The translations under genes were made by a program, and so were the position numbers. This document shows positions 38,010 through 46,490 of a stretch of 64,000 bases of DNA, piece by piece. The notes below the pieces were generated by a model, which saw only the letters and a list, made by a program, of their open reading frames with translations, had not been told where the DNA came from and did not search any database. The DNA lies in contig NZ_JACVTO010000001.1 of NCBI RefSeq assembly GCF_016518545.1, positions 62,001 through 126,000 of the forward strand, given 5' to 3'. How positions within the stretch are numbered: position 1 is the first letter of the stretch; the number at the start of each line of letters is the position of its first letter. The stretch comes from Pseudomonas sp. S30 (GTDB lineage Bacteria > Pseudomonadota > Gammaproteobacteria > Pseudomonadales > Pseudomonadaceae).

Positions 38010-39005
38010 TCAGGACCCGGCGGCCGGCTCGTCCAGCAGGGGTTGTTCACGCGCCGCATAGCGCTGGGCCAACACCGCGCAGACCATCAGCTGAATCTGA
38101 TGGAACAGCATCAACGGCAGGATCATCGCGCCGATTCCGCTGCCCACGAACAGCACCTGCGCCATCGGCACCCCGGTGGCCAGGCTTTTCTTGGAGCCGG
38201 CGAACAGAATGGTGATGCGGTCCTCGAGACTGAAGCCCAGGACACGTCCCAGTAAGCGAGTGGCCAGCAGCACCACGGCCAGCAGCACAGCGCATGCGGC
38301 GAACAGCCCGAGCAAGTGTTGCGGTGACACGCTGCTCCACAGGCCGGTGATCACGGCCTCACTGAAGGCGGTGTAGACCACCAGCAGGATCGAACCTTGG
38401 TCCACGAGTTTCAGCCAGCGCGCGTTCTTCTTGACCCACGCACCGATCCAGCGCCGGGCGATCTGACCGGCCACGAACGGCACCAGCAGTTGCAAGGTGA
38501 TCTTCAGCACGGCATCCAGGCCCGAGCCGGTGTCGCCAGCGGCGCCGAGCAAGAACATCACCAGCAGCGGCGTCAGGAAGATGCCCAGCAGGCTCGAGGC
38601 CGCCGCGCTGCAGATCGCGGCGGGCACGTTACCGCGCGCCAGGGAGGTGAAGGCGATGGCCGACTGAACGGTGGCCGGCAGGGCGCACAGGTACAGCAGG
38701 CCCAGATACAGCTCATTACCCACCAGGGGGACGAACAGCGGCTTGAGCGCCATGCCCAGCAACGGGAACATCACGAAGGTGCAGGAGAACACCAGCGCAT
38801 GCAACCGCCAGTGGCCGGCGCCGGCAATGATGGCTTCGCGCGAGAGCTTGGCACCGTGCAGGAAGAACAGCAGGCCAATAGCCAGGTTGGTGAGCCAGCC
38901 GAAGATCACCGCTCCCTCACCCGAGCAGGGCAGGAAGGTGGCGATCAGCACCACCGACAACAGGGTCAGGGTGAATTTGTCGAACAGCATGCGCAGAGAC
39001 TTCAT
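38010..39005 (-). CDS. Bile acid:sodium symporter-family (BASS) transporter
   Basis: 331 aa, about nine to ten hydrophobic segments. Family pattern: TFLPCSGEGAVIFGWLTNLAIGLLFFLHGAKLSREA at the N-terminus, crossing motif CALPATVQSAIAFTSLARGN in the middle, GSKKSLATGVPMAQVLF near the C-terminus. It is the YocS/PF13593 type, whose Na+-coupled substrates are organic anions; the exact one is not known. No neighbour gives a hint. Confidence 0.88.
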   Translation of the reverse strand: MKSLRMLFDKFTLTLLSVVLIATFLPCSGEGAVIFGWLTNLAIGLLFFLHGAKLSREAIIAGAGHWRLHALVFSCTFVMFPLLGMALKPLFVPLVGNELYLGLLYLCALPATVQSAIAFTSLARGNVPAAICSAAASSLLGIFLTPLLVMFLLGAAGDTGSGLDAVLKITLQLLVPFVAGQIARRWIGAWVKKNARWLKLVDQGSILLVVYTAFSEAVITGLWSSVSPQHLLGLFAACAVLLAVVLLATRLLGRVLGFSLEDRITILFAGSKKSLATGVPMAQVLFVGSGIGAMILPLMLFHQIQLMVCAVLAQRYAAREQPLLDEPAAGS

Positions 39006-39197
39006 GGGACATCCGTTGGGTGGTCAGGCGAGCTTTCGACATCAGTCGAAAACATTGGACGGTCACTTCAGCGAGCGTACGGCTTGTCGAAATGCAGGCC
39101 TCGACGATAAGGTCTACGCTCGCTCGGCGCTAACGCCGGAACGCCTACCGATGTCGCCGAACGGACATCGACCCGTTGCATGCAAGGATTCAAGACG

Positions 39198-40337
39198 ATG
39201 CCCACCTTACGCCCTACCCTCCTGGCCCTGACACTGGTACTGGGCTGCACCTCGGCTGTGGCCGACGACCTGCGCCATCAGGTCGACGCGATCATCCGGC
39301 CGCTGATGCAGGCCCAGGACATTCCCGGCATGGCCGTGGCGGTCTATGCCAATGGCCAGGAGCACTATTTCAACTACGGCGTCGCCGACAAGGCGAGCGA
39401 ACGGCCGGTCACCCGCGAGACCTTGTTCGAGGTCGGCTCGATCAGCAAGACCTACACCGCCACGCTGGTCGCCCTGGCCAGCGCCGAAGGACATCTGGAC
39501 CTGAACGCGCCCGCCAGCCGCTACCAGCCGTCGCTCGTCGGCAGCGACCTGGGAAAGGCCAGCGTACTGGCCCTGGGCGCCTACAGTGCCGATTGCCTGC
39601 CGCTGCAATTTCCTGACGAGGTGACCAACGAGCAGCAAGCCCTGAGCTATATGCAACAGTGGAAACAGAAGACCCCGTCAGGCACCGAGCGCTGCTACTC
39701 CAACTCCAGCCTGGGCCTGTTTGGCGACCTGGCCGCGCGAGCACAGCAGCGTCCGTTCCACGCATTGATGAGCCAGCGACTGTTGCCCGCCCTGGGGCTC
39801 GAGCACACTTATCTTCAGGTTCCGGACACCGCCCGCGCCCAGTATGCCCAGGGCTACGACGCTCAGAACCGACCGGTTCGCCTCAGCCCCGGCCCTTATG
39901 CCGACCAGGCCTATGGCATCAAGACCAACGCCACCGACATGCTTCGCTATCTGCGCTTGCAGATCGAGCCCAAGAGTCTGCCGCGCGCACTCGGCCAGGC
40001 CATCGACATCACCCACGCCGGATACTTCCAGGTGGGCAAGATGACCCAGGGCCTGGGCTGGGAGCGCTACCCCTACCCCGTGAACCTTGAGACGCTGGTG
40101 GCCGGCAACGACGCCAGCATGGTACGCGAGCCTCACGCGACGCAGCAGCTGCAGCCTGCCCTGCCGGCCGGCCCCGACTACTGGTACAACAAGACCGGCG
40201 CCACCAGCGGCTTCGGCGCCTACGTAGCGTTCGTACCTGGCAAGGACGTGGCGATAGCCCTGCTTGCCAACCGCAATTATCCAAACGACGACCGGGTCCG
40301 CGCTGCCTACGCGATCCTGTCCAAAGTCGTGCCTTGA
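39198..40337 (+). CDS. ampC: Class C beta-lactamase (AmpC)
   Basis: 379 aa periplasmic serine beta-lactamase. Start is the ATG with AAGGA upstream; a signal peptide (LLALTLVLGCTSAVA|DD) follows. All three catalytic motifs are intact: Ser81-Ile-Ser-Lys84, Tyr167-Ser-Asn169 and Lys332-Thr-Gly334 (NKTGATSGFG). The lead-in to LPLQFPDEVT reads YSADC where AmpC enzymes commonly have YTAGG. No ampR gene adjoins it (the divergent neighbour is a BASS transporter), so expression may be constitutive or controlled elsewhere. Confidence 0.93.
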   Translation: MPTLRPTLLALTLVLGCTSAVADDLRHQVDAIIRPLMQAQDIPGMAVAVYANGQEHYFNYGVADKASERPVTRETLFEVGSISKTYTATLVALASAEGHLDLNAPASRYQPSLVGSDLGKASVLALGAYSADCLPLQFPDEVTNEQQALSYMQQWKQKTPSGTERCYSNSSLGLFGDLAARAQQRPFHALMSQRLLPALGLEHTYLQVPDTARAQYAQGYDAQNRPVRLSPGPYADQAYGIKTNATDMLRYLRLQIEPKSLPRALGQAIDITHAGYFQVGKMTQGLGWERYPYPVNLETLVAGNDASMVREPHATQQLQPALPAGPDYWYNKTGATSGFGAYVAFVPGKDVAIALLANRNYPNDDRVRAAYAILSKVVP

Positions 40338-40408
40338 AGTTGATGGGTGTCGAAAAATAGGGATTGTCCGACAATATGTAGTGCTCTGAAAATATCACTA
40401 CAAAATCA

Positions 40409-40438
40409 TTGACGGGTTTCCCCAAGCTTGGGCATGAT
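40409..40438 (+). promoter_or_regulatory. Sigma-70-type promoter ahead of the structured leader
   Basis: TTGACG (40409-40414) and CATGAT (40433-40438) with an 18-bp spacer. The predicted transcript would start near 40445, right at the first hairpin. Confidence 0.55.
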
Positions 40439-40446
40439 GAGGCCGT

Positions 40447-40508
40447 CCCCCTGATCGGGGGCCATGGCAAGGGTGTTCCAGACGGCCTGCGCGGTAACGC
40501 AGGCCGTC
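40447..40508 (+). other. Two-hairpin 5' leader of the 111-aa hypothetical gene
   Basis: Hairpin 1: CCCCC/GGGGG (40447-40451, 40457-40461). Hairpin 2: perfect 11-bp stem GACGGCCTGCG / CGCAGGCCGTC (40481-40491, 40498-40508) with loop CGGTAA. Neither is followed by a T-run. A further 135 nt separate it from the start codon at 40644. The 306-bp gap after ampC therefore holds a promoter and a structured leader, or an independent small RNA. No known riboswitch class is recognised. Confidence 0.5.
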
Positions 40509-40643
40509 CTTGGAGAGGGAATCTGTCCAAAAGGCAGCGTGAGAAAGCCCCTGTTGCGATGCTGCTGTAGCAGCCTAGGTAGTGCGCTACATCGAGGTAG
40601 CGCCAACTGTGAAAATCACCAACGAATGGGAAATGGGGGCTTT

Positions 40644-40979
40644 ATGATGAACCTGAACAACAATCCGACGATCGATCAACTGGCCCGTCTGTTCGCAGCG
40701 CGAAAGGACAGCCAGGACGATCACCTGCTTTGGGTCAGCCAGACCGGCGAAGTACGCCTGGATCGCCTGCCGGCCAACACGGTGGAGCACGAATCCGAGC
40801 GGCACATGCCCGAAAGCATGTGCGCACGGTTCAAGGTCTACCGTCGTGGTCAGGGGTATGTCGGCAAGAAAGCGGCAGCTGATACCGGTTTCGTCGAACG
40901 GGTGCTGATGACCTTGCAGCAAGAGTGGCCTGCCGCTCGGGAGCGGCAGTCCGTGAGGGTGATCGATCCACTGGCCTGA
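40644..40979 (+). CDS. Hypothetical protein, 111 aa
   Basis: No recognised domain. Polar, mixed alpha/beta; conserved-looking features are the start PTIDQLARLFAARKDSQDDHLLW and the C-terminal half FKVYRRGQGYVGKKAAADTGFVERVL. GGGGG lies upstream of two adjacent ATGs (40644, 40647); the frame extends upstream to 40626 and further, but that overlaps the structured leader. Cytoplasmic. Followed by a strong terminator, so it is monocistronic with a long, structured 5' UTR. Confidence 0.65.
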   Translation: MMNLNNNPTIDQLARLFAARKDSQDDHLLWVSQTGEVRLDRLPANTVEHESERHMPESMCARFKVYRRGQGYVGKKAAADTGFVERVLMTLQQEWPAARERQSVRVIDPLA

Positions 40980-40996
40980 AACTTCGTCGTTGAAAG

Positions 40997-41026
40997 AGCC
41001 CGGCTACAACGGCCGGGCTTTTTTTC
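40997..41026. terminator. Bidirectional terminator between convergent genes
   Basis: Perfect 8-bp stem AGCCCGGC / GCCGGGCT with 7-nt loop and eight Ts (41019-41026) on the plus strand. The convergent minus-strand gene stops at 41025, inside the T-run. Confidence 0.9.
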
Positions 41027-41324
41027 ATGCCTGAAGGCGACAGCGCTGCGCGGTATCCAGGGCACCAGTGGCCAGGGCGCGAGCGCGATCCACACCCCAC
41101 ACCAGAGCGCGAGTCATGGTCTGTCCCGGCAGCGCACGGTGATATTCCTCGCAGAGCGCTTTGCCGCTTGGGCCATAGATTCCCAGGAACAGCTGGGTGG
41201 CACCAAGTCGCGACAGTCGCACCTGGACGTCGATACTGGTGCCGTCGCTCAATCGTTCATCGTGACAGCGGCTATGCAGTTGTCCATCGGCCCACGTCCA
41301 ATAGGTCTGGTCCCTGACTCTCAT
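41025..41324 (-). CDS. Hypothetical protein, 99 aa
   Basis: Start is the ATG preceded by AGGAGG (9 bp). Short basic-aromatic start (MRVRDQTYWTWADG), then a strand-rich middle (IDVQVRLSRLGATQLFLGIYG), a LCEEYHRALPGQTMTRALVWGVDRARALATG helical part and two Cys. No signal peptide or known family. Convergent with the preceding gene through a shared terminator. A Pseudomonas hypothetical of unknown role. Confidence 0.65.
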   Translation of the reverse strand: MRVRDQTYWTWADGQLHSRCHDERLSDGTSIDVQVRLSRLGATQLFLGIYGPSGKALCEEYHRALPGQTMTRALVWGVDRARALATGALDTAQRCRLQA

Positions 41325-41561
41325 GGAATAACATCCTCCTTTTCCGAAATGCCGCACCAGAAAACCACAACACTCAAGCCGTAGCGAGCGCTACTCGCCG
41401 ATCCGCTGCGCCGGATCAATAAGGGGTGAGTTAGCACCACCGTTCGGCAGACAGTGCGTGCTTGCAGACTAGCCGGCTCCTGATGATACGCCTGGCCGAC
41501 ATAGCGGGCATCCGACCAGTGGCACATTGCCGCCATCGGAAGCGTCCCGTTGCCCCGTGGT

Positions 41562-42449
41562 CTACCGCACGCTGGCCGCACGCAGGCGCTGTCCCAGCCG
41601 CGAGCCGAACACGTTGATCAACAGCCCGGCCATTACCAGCAGCGCTCCCCAGCCCTGAATCGCGCTCAGGCGCTCGCCAAGCAACCAGGCCGAGGAGCTC
41701 AGGCCGATCACGGGTACCAGCAATGAGAACGGTGCCACCTTCCCGGCGGGATGGCGCGATAGCAACGTGCTCCACAGGCTATAGCCGAGCATGGTGGCGA
41801 CCAGGGCCAGATACAGCAGCGCGAGGATGGAATTCAGGCCGATGTTGGCCAGCGCATGGCCCATGCGCTCCGGACCTTCCAGCCACCATGACAGGGCGAG
41901 AAACGGCAGAGGGGGAATCAATCCGCCCCAGATCACCAAGGCCACGAGATCCACCGAGCCGAAACGCCGAGTGATGATATTGCCCATGCCCCACATGGCC
42001 CCACCACACAGCGTCAACAGCAACGCCACCAATGGCACGTGACTGCCGTCCTCGCTGCCGATCAGCGCCAGGCCGCCAGCCGCCACCAACAGGCCCAGCA
42101 CGCTGGCCGGACGCAGCCGCTCGCCCAGGAACAACGCGGCAAAGCCCAGGGTGAAGAACGCCTGCGATTGCAGCACCAATGACGCCAGCCCTGGGGGCAT
42201 GCCGCTGTACATGGCCTGGAACAGGAATGCGAACTGGCCAAGGGAGATCGTCGCCCCGTACGCGATCAGCCAGCGCCACGGCAACTTGGGTCGCTTGACG
42301 AACAACACCGCAGGAAAGGCTACCAGCAAGAACCGCAACGCGCCCAGCAGCATCGGTGGCAGGCCGTCCAGACCGACCTTGATGACCACGAAATTGACAC
42401 CCCAGGCGACGATGACCACCAGGGCGATCAGCAGGTCCTTGACTGGCAT
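41562..42449 (-). CDS. EamA-family exporter (YedA/RhaT-like)
   Basis: 295 aa, ten hydrophobic helices in two EamA repeats. Start MPVKDLLIALVVIVAWGVNF followed by LPPMLLGALRFLLVAFPAVLF is the standard first repeat; the second ends ERLSAIQGWGALLVMAGLLINV. This layout fits the O-acetylserine/cysteine or amino-acid exporters of the group. Divergent from the NCS1 permease gene; two TATAGACAT elements and a CCAGTACAGTT motif lie in the shared region. Confidence 0.9.
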   Translation of the reverse strand: MPVKDLLIALVVIVAWGVNFVVIKVGLDGLPPMLLGALRFLLVAFPAVLFVKRPKLPWRWLIAYGATISLGQFAFLFQAMYSGMPPGLASLVLQSQAFFTLGFAALFLGERLRPASVLGLLVAAGGLALIGSEDGSHVPLVALLLTLCGGAMWGMGNIITRRFGSVDLVALVIWGGLIPPLPFLALSWWLEGPERMGHALANIGLNSILALLYLALVATMLGYSLWSTLLSRHPAGKVAPFSLLVPVIGLSSSAWLLGERLSAIQGWGALLVMAGLLINVFGSRLGQRLRAASVR

Positions 42450-42518
42450 TGCAGGTTCCTTGTTCAGACTTTTATAGACATATTTCGTTACAGCATAAGG
42501 CCATTGCGCCGATCCCGG

Positions 42519-42529
42519 CCAGTACAGTT
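42519..42529 (-). promoter_or_regulatory. CCAGTACAGTT motif upstream of the EamA gene
   Basis: Eleven bases identical to 13893-13903 upstream of the LysE-type exporter, in the same orientation to the gene and at 70 versus 67 bp from the start codon. Candidate shared operator. Confidence 0.4.
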
Positions 42530-42589
42530 AGGCGCCAGCGTTGCGCAACAGTAGGCTGTTCAGGCAGTCATGCGAATGAATTGACCGAG

Positions 42590-42603
42590 TTGTATAGACA
42601 TGC
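42590..42603 (+). promoter_or_regulatory. TTGTATAGACATGC: GntR/HutC-like operator candidate
   Basis: TATAGACAT occurs here (42593-42601) and again at 42473-42481, both in the 217-bp region between the divergent EamA and NCS1 permease genes. The TTGTATAGACA core resembles sites of HutC-type GntR regulators, which often control NCS1 permeases for nucleobase or histidine breakdown products. No such regulator gene is in the window. Confidence 0.4.
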
Positions 42604-42666
42604 TCATATGAGGACGCTAATCGTCGTTCATCCCGCCTTACAACAACAACCAAGCGGAGTACACGC

Positions 42667-44064
42667 ATGCCTGTCCAGCCTTTGATCGAGCGGCGTTCGA
42701 TCGACTACATTCCCCCAAGCGAGCGGCACGGCCGCGTCTACAGCCAGTTCACTCTCTGGCTGGGCGCCAACCTGCAAATTACCGCCATCGTCACCGGCGC
42801 CCTGGCGGTGGTATTGGGCGGTGACGTGTTCTGGTCGCTGATCGGGCTGCTGCTCGGGCAATTGATCGGTGGCACGGTCATGGCCCTGCATGCCGCTCAG
42901 GGACCCCGGCTTGGATTGCCGCAGATGATCTCCAGCCGCGTGCAGTTCGGCGTCTACGGCGCCGCGATCCCCATGGTGCTGGTATGCCTGATGTACCTGG
43001 GCTTCACGGCCACGGGGACGGTACTGTCCGGGCAAGCCATCGGGCAGTTGCTCGGCGTGGCCGACACTACCGGTATCCTGATGTTCGCCGCGGTCATCGT
43101 GCTGGTCACCCTGGCCGGCTACCGGGTGATCCACTGGATCGGCCGCGTGGCCAGCGTCCTTGGCCTCGTCGCCTTCGTCTATCTGTTCAGCCGAATCCTG
43201 ACGCTCGCCGATATCGGCCAACTACTCGACAACCGTCACTTCAGCTGGGCGTCTTTCCTGCTCGCCGTCTCGCTGGCTGCCTCCTGGCAGATCGCCTTCG
43301 GACCCTATGTCGCCGATTACTCGCGTTACCTGCCGCGCAGCACTTCGGCACTGAGCACCTTCCTGGCCGCAGGGCTGGGCTCGGTCATCGGTGCGCAGGC
43401 ATCGATGGTCCTGGGCGTGTTCGCCGCTGCCATCGCCGGTGATGGGTTCGCCGGGCACGAGGTGGCCTACATCGTCGGGCTTGGAAGTGTCGGCGCCACT
43501 GCGACACTGCTCTACTTCGCCATCGCCTTCGGCAAGGTGACCATCTCCACCCTCAACAGCTACGGCAGCTTCATGTGCATCGCCACGATCATCAGCGGGT
43601 TTCGCGGGCAGGTGGCCATCGGTCGGAGGCAACGGCTGCTGTTCGTCCTCGCGATCGTCGGCGCCTCCACACTGGTCGCGCTGCTGGGCCAGCATGCGTT
43701 TCTCGGCGCGTTCAAGTCGTTCATCCTGTTTCTTCTGACCTTCTTCGTGCCGTGGAGCGCGGTGAACCTGGTGGACTACTACTTCATCACTCGCGAGCGC
43801 TACGACATTCCGGCCCTGGGTGATCCGAACGGCCGCTACGGGCGCTGGAACTGGTCAGGTATCGCGGTCTATGGTACTGGCGTTCTGGTGCAGATGCCTT
43901 TCATCGACACACGGCTGTACACCGGACCGATGGTGGCGCACCTGGGCGGCGTCGATGTGTCCTGGCTGATCGGACTGGTGGTGCCAGGCCTGCTGTACTA
44001 CTGGATCGCACGGAACAAGGCATCGCTGGCACCGGCGACGTTGATCGAGCCGCCACCGCGCTAG
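42667..44064 (+). CDS. NCS1-family purine/cytosine permease (CodB-like)
   Basis: 465 aa, 12 hydrophobic segments. NCS1 features: ANLQITAIVTGALAVVLGGDVFW at the start of the core, GLPQMISSRVQFGVYGAA, ASWQIAFGPYVADYSRYLPR and PWSAVNLVDYYFITRERYDIP. Imports nucleobases or related heterocycles with H+ or Na+. Nothing nearby encodes a deaminase or hydantoinase, so the substrate is open. Divergent from the EamA exporter gene. Confidence 0.9.
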   Translation: MPVQPLIERRSIDYIPPSERHGRVYSQFTLWLGANLQITAIVTGALAVVLGGDVFWSLIGLLLGQLIGGTVMALHAAQGPRLGLPQMISSRVQFGVYGAAIPMVLVCLMYLGFTATGTVLSGQAIGQLLGVADTTGILMFAAVIVLVTLAGYRVIHWIGRVASVLGLVAFVYLFSRILTLADIGQLLDNRHFSWASFLLAVSLAASWQIAFGPYVADYSRYLPRSTSALSTFLAAGLGSVIGAQASMVLGVFAAAIAGDGFAGHEVAYIVGLGSVGATATLLYFAIAFGKVTISTLNSYGSFMCIATIISGFRGQVAIGRRQRLLFVLAIVGASTLVALLGQHAFLGAFKSFILFLLTFFVPWSAVNLVDYYFITRERYDIPALGDPNGRYGRWNWSGIAVYGTGVLVQMPFIDTRLYTGPMVAHLGGVDVSWLIGLVVPGLLYYWIARNKASLAPATLIEPPPR

Positions 44065-44135
44065 ACGCGCCTGTCACGCCTCGGTCACGAGCGTGTCGTA
44101 GTCTGCCGGACACGCCTGTGCCCAAGGATTCCGGC

Positions 44136-45443
44136 ATGCTTCGCGTCCTCTTCCTGCTGATCTGCCTGATACCTTCGCTGGTGTGCGCGCAGCCGGTGCT
44201 GCTGAGAATCCAGGGTTCCAACACCATAGGTGCTGCATTGGCGCCTGCGCTGGTGCGAGGGTTGTTGCTGAGCCAGGGCGCCCGGGACATCCACACCCAA
44301 CCCGGCAGCCAGCCCAACGAAGTTCGGATCAGCGGGCAGGATGCTCGCGGCACCCTCCTGAACGTCCTCGTCGCGGCCCACGGGTCGAGCACCGGCTTCA
44401 GCGCCCTTGGCCGTGGCGAGGCCGACATGGCAGCGGCCTCGCGCCCGATCACCGCCGAAGAAGCCCTCGCGCTCGCGCACCTGGGCGAGCTGCGTAGCGC
44501 ACCGAGCGAACAGGTGATCGGCCTGGATGGCGTGGCGATCATCGTACACCCCGGCAATGGCCTGAAGGCTCTGACCACCGTGCAGTTGGCAGACATCTTT
44601 TCCGGGCGAATCGCGCGCTGGGAGCAACTGGGCGTGCCAGGCGGCGCGATTCACCTGTACGCCCGCGACGATCGCTCCGGCACCTTCGACACCTTTCGCA
44701 GGCTGGTACTGCACCCGCAGGGCCTGTCCCTGGCGGTGGGCGCCGAACGCTTCGAGTCCGGTGAAGCCCTCGCCCAGCAGGTCCAAGCCGATCCCGCTGC
44801 CATCGGCTTCAGCAGCCTGAGTGCCGTGCATGGAGCCAGGCTGCTGGCGATCGCCGAAGGCGATGCCCCGGCCCTGCTGCCGACGCCTGCGAACGTGGCC
44901 AGCGAAGATTATCCGCTGTCGCGCCGTCTGTTCTTTTATCTGCCTGCCGAACCGACTCCGCTGGCCAGGGCGCTCGCCGACTTCAGCCAGAGCCCGGCCG
45001 GACAGGCGATCGTCGCGCGTCAGGGCTTCGTGTCCCAGCAGATCGGCGCGTTTGCCGTGCCGCCCCGCCCAGGGCTGCCACCGGCCTACCGCAGCCTGTC
45101 AGCGGATGCCGAGCGGCTGAGCGTCAACTTCCGCTTTCAGGAAGGCAGCGCCAGCCTCGACAACAAGGCCCTGCGCGACGTACGCCGCCTGAGCGACTAC
45201 TTGCGCCAGACAGGCAAGCTGGCGGATCAGGCCGTGCTGGTAGGTTTCAGCGACTCCAACGAAACCCCGGGCCGCGCAGCCCTGCTCTCGCGCCTCAGAG
45301 CCATGGCCGTACGCCGTGAGCTGGCCCGCCAGGGTGTGCAGGTCAGGGCGGTGATAGGCATGGGTGACGAACTGCCGGTGGCGGACAACGAGCTGGCGCA
45401 AGGTCGCTTGCGCAATCGTCGCGTGGAGGTATGGGCGTACTGA
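44136..45443 (+). CDS. PstS-like phosphate-binding domain fused to an OmpA peptidoglycan-binding domain
   Basis: 435 aa, exported (signal peptide MLRVLFLLICLIPSLVCA|QP). Residues about 20-275 form a PBP-like PstS domain (IQGSNTIGAALAPAL, LGRGEADMAAASRPIT, DGVAIIVHPGN, RDDRSGTFDTFRRLVL). The last 115 residues are OmpA-like (NFRFQEGSASLDNKALRD, VGFSDSNE, LARQGVQVRAVIGMGDELPVADN, GRLRNRRVEVW). The combination is a periplasmic binding module tethered to peptidoglycan. No pst transporter genes nearby. Start chosen at the second Met, which gives a clean signal peptide. Confidence 0.88.
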   Translation: MLRVLFLLICLIPSLVCAQPVLLRIQGSNTIGAALAPALVRGLLLSQGARDIHTQPGSQPNEVRISGQDARGTLLNVLVAAHGSSTGFSALGRGEADMAAASRPITAEEALALAHLGELRSAPSEQVIGLDGVAIIVHPGNGLKALTTVQLADIFSGRIARWEQLGVPGGAIHLYARDDRSGTFDTFRRLVLHPQGLSLAVGAERFESGEALAQQVQADPAAIGFSSLSAVHGARLLAIAEGDAPALLPTPANVASEDYPLSRRLFFYLPAEPTPLARALADFSQSPAGQAIVARQGFVSQQIGAFAVPPRPGLPPAYRSLSADAERLSVNFRFQEGSASLDNKALRDVRRLSDYLRQTGKLADQAVLVGFSDSNETPGRAALLSRLRAMAVRRELARQGVQVRAVIGMGDELPVADNELAQGRLRNRRVEVWAY

Positions 45444-45524
45444 TTCACGCCACGCTTCGAATAACGATGTCGCTGAAACGCACGGCCCGCTACTCTGTGC
45501 CGGTACCCGACCTCGGATCCCGCC

Positions 45525-46442
45525 ATGCTGTCCTTGCTGCTCACCACCCTGGTGCCCATCATTCTGCTCATCGCCCTGGGTGCCGTGCTGCGCCTGCGCG
45601 GATTCCTCGCCGACGAGTTCTGGCCCGGCGCCGAGCGGCTGAGCTACTACGTCCTGCTGCCGTCGCTGTTCCTGCACGGTCTGGCCACCGCCAACCTCGA
45701 CGGCGTGCCCGTGCTGGGCATGGTCGCGGTGCTGATGCTCTCGACCGTGCTCGGCGGGTTGTCCCTGATCCTCTATCAAGGGCTCGCCGCCCACGACGGC
45801 GCCGACTTCACGTCGATATTCCAAGGCGGGGTGCGCTTCAACAACTACATCGGCGCGACCCTGGCCGCCGGCCTCTATGGCAGCGCCGGTATCGCCCTGG
45901 CCGCAGTGGCCAATGCCTCGATCGTGCCGCTGGTGAATCTGCTCTGCGTCCTGGTGTTCGCCCGTTTCAGCGCGCGACACAGTTCGGCGCTCACCGTTTT
46001 GCGGGCGATTTTCGCCAATCCGCTTATCCTCGGCTGCGCCGGTGGTCTGCTGCTGCGCGTTACCGGCATGGGCTTGCCGGCCGGACTCGAGCCCACGGTC
46101 AAGACACTCGGCCAGGCCTCCCTGCCCCTGGGCCTGCTGTGCGTGGGCGCCGCACTGGGCGGTGCACGCGTGGGCAAACAGGTCAAACCGCTGGTGGCCG
46201 CCTCGTTGTTCAAATTCCTGGTCATGCCCCTGACCACTTTCGGTCTGTGCCGGCTGGTGGGCCTGAGCGGCCAGGCGGCCGTGGTCGCAGTGCTGTTCCA
46301 GGCTCTGCCCACAGCCTCGTCGTCCTATGTCATGGCGCGTCAGATGGGCGGCAACGCGCCGCTGATGGCCACCATCATCGCACTGCAGACGATGGTGGCG
46401 GCGGTCACCTTGCCGCTGATGTTGAGTCTTGCCCTGGGCTGA
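45525..46442 (+). CDS. AEC-family transporter
   Basis: 305 aa, ten hydrophobic helices. Auxin efflux carrier/bile-acid-arsenite fold: LVPIILLIALGAVLRLRGFL start, NNYIGATLAAGLYG, LLCVGAALGGARV, and the C-terminal LFQALPTASSSYVMARQMGG that is typical of the family. Malonate or other organic-acid transport is known for some members. Same strand as the next gene, 49 bp before the SleB-type gene. Confidence 0.9.
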   Translation: MLSLLLTTLVPIILLIALGAVLRLRGFLADEFWPGAERLSYYVLLPSLFLHGLATANLDGVPVLGMVAVLMLSTVLGGLSLILYQGLAAHDGADFTSIFQGGVRFNNYIGATLAAGLYGSAGIALAAVANASIVPLVNLLCVLVFARFSARHSSALTVLRAIFANPLILGCAGGLLLRVTGMGLPAGLEPTVKTLGQASLPLGLLCVGAALGGARVGKQVKPLVAASLFKFLVMPLTTFGLCRLVGLSGQAAVVAVLFQALPTASSSYVMARQMGGNAPLMATIIALQTMVAAVTLPLMLSLALG

Positions 46443-46490
46443 GTCGGTCTGGCTAGAATGGGTGATTGCCATTCGTACGGATACCGCGAC

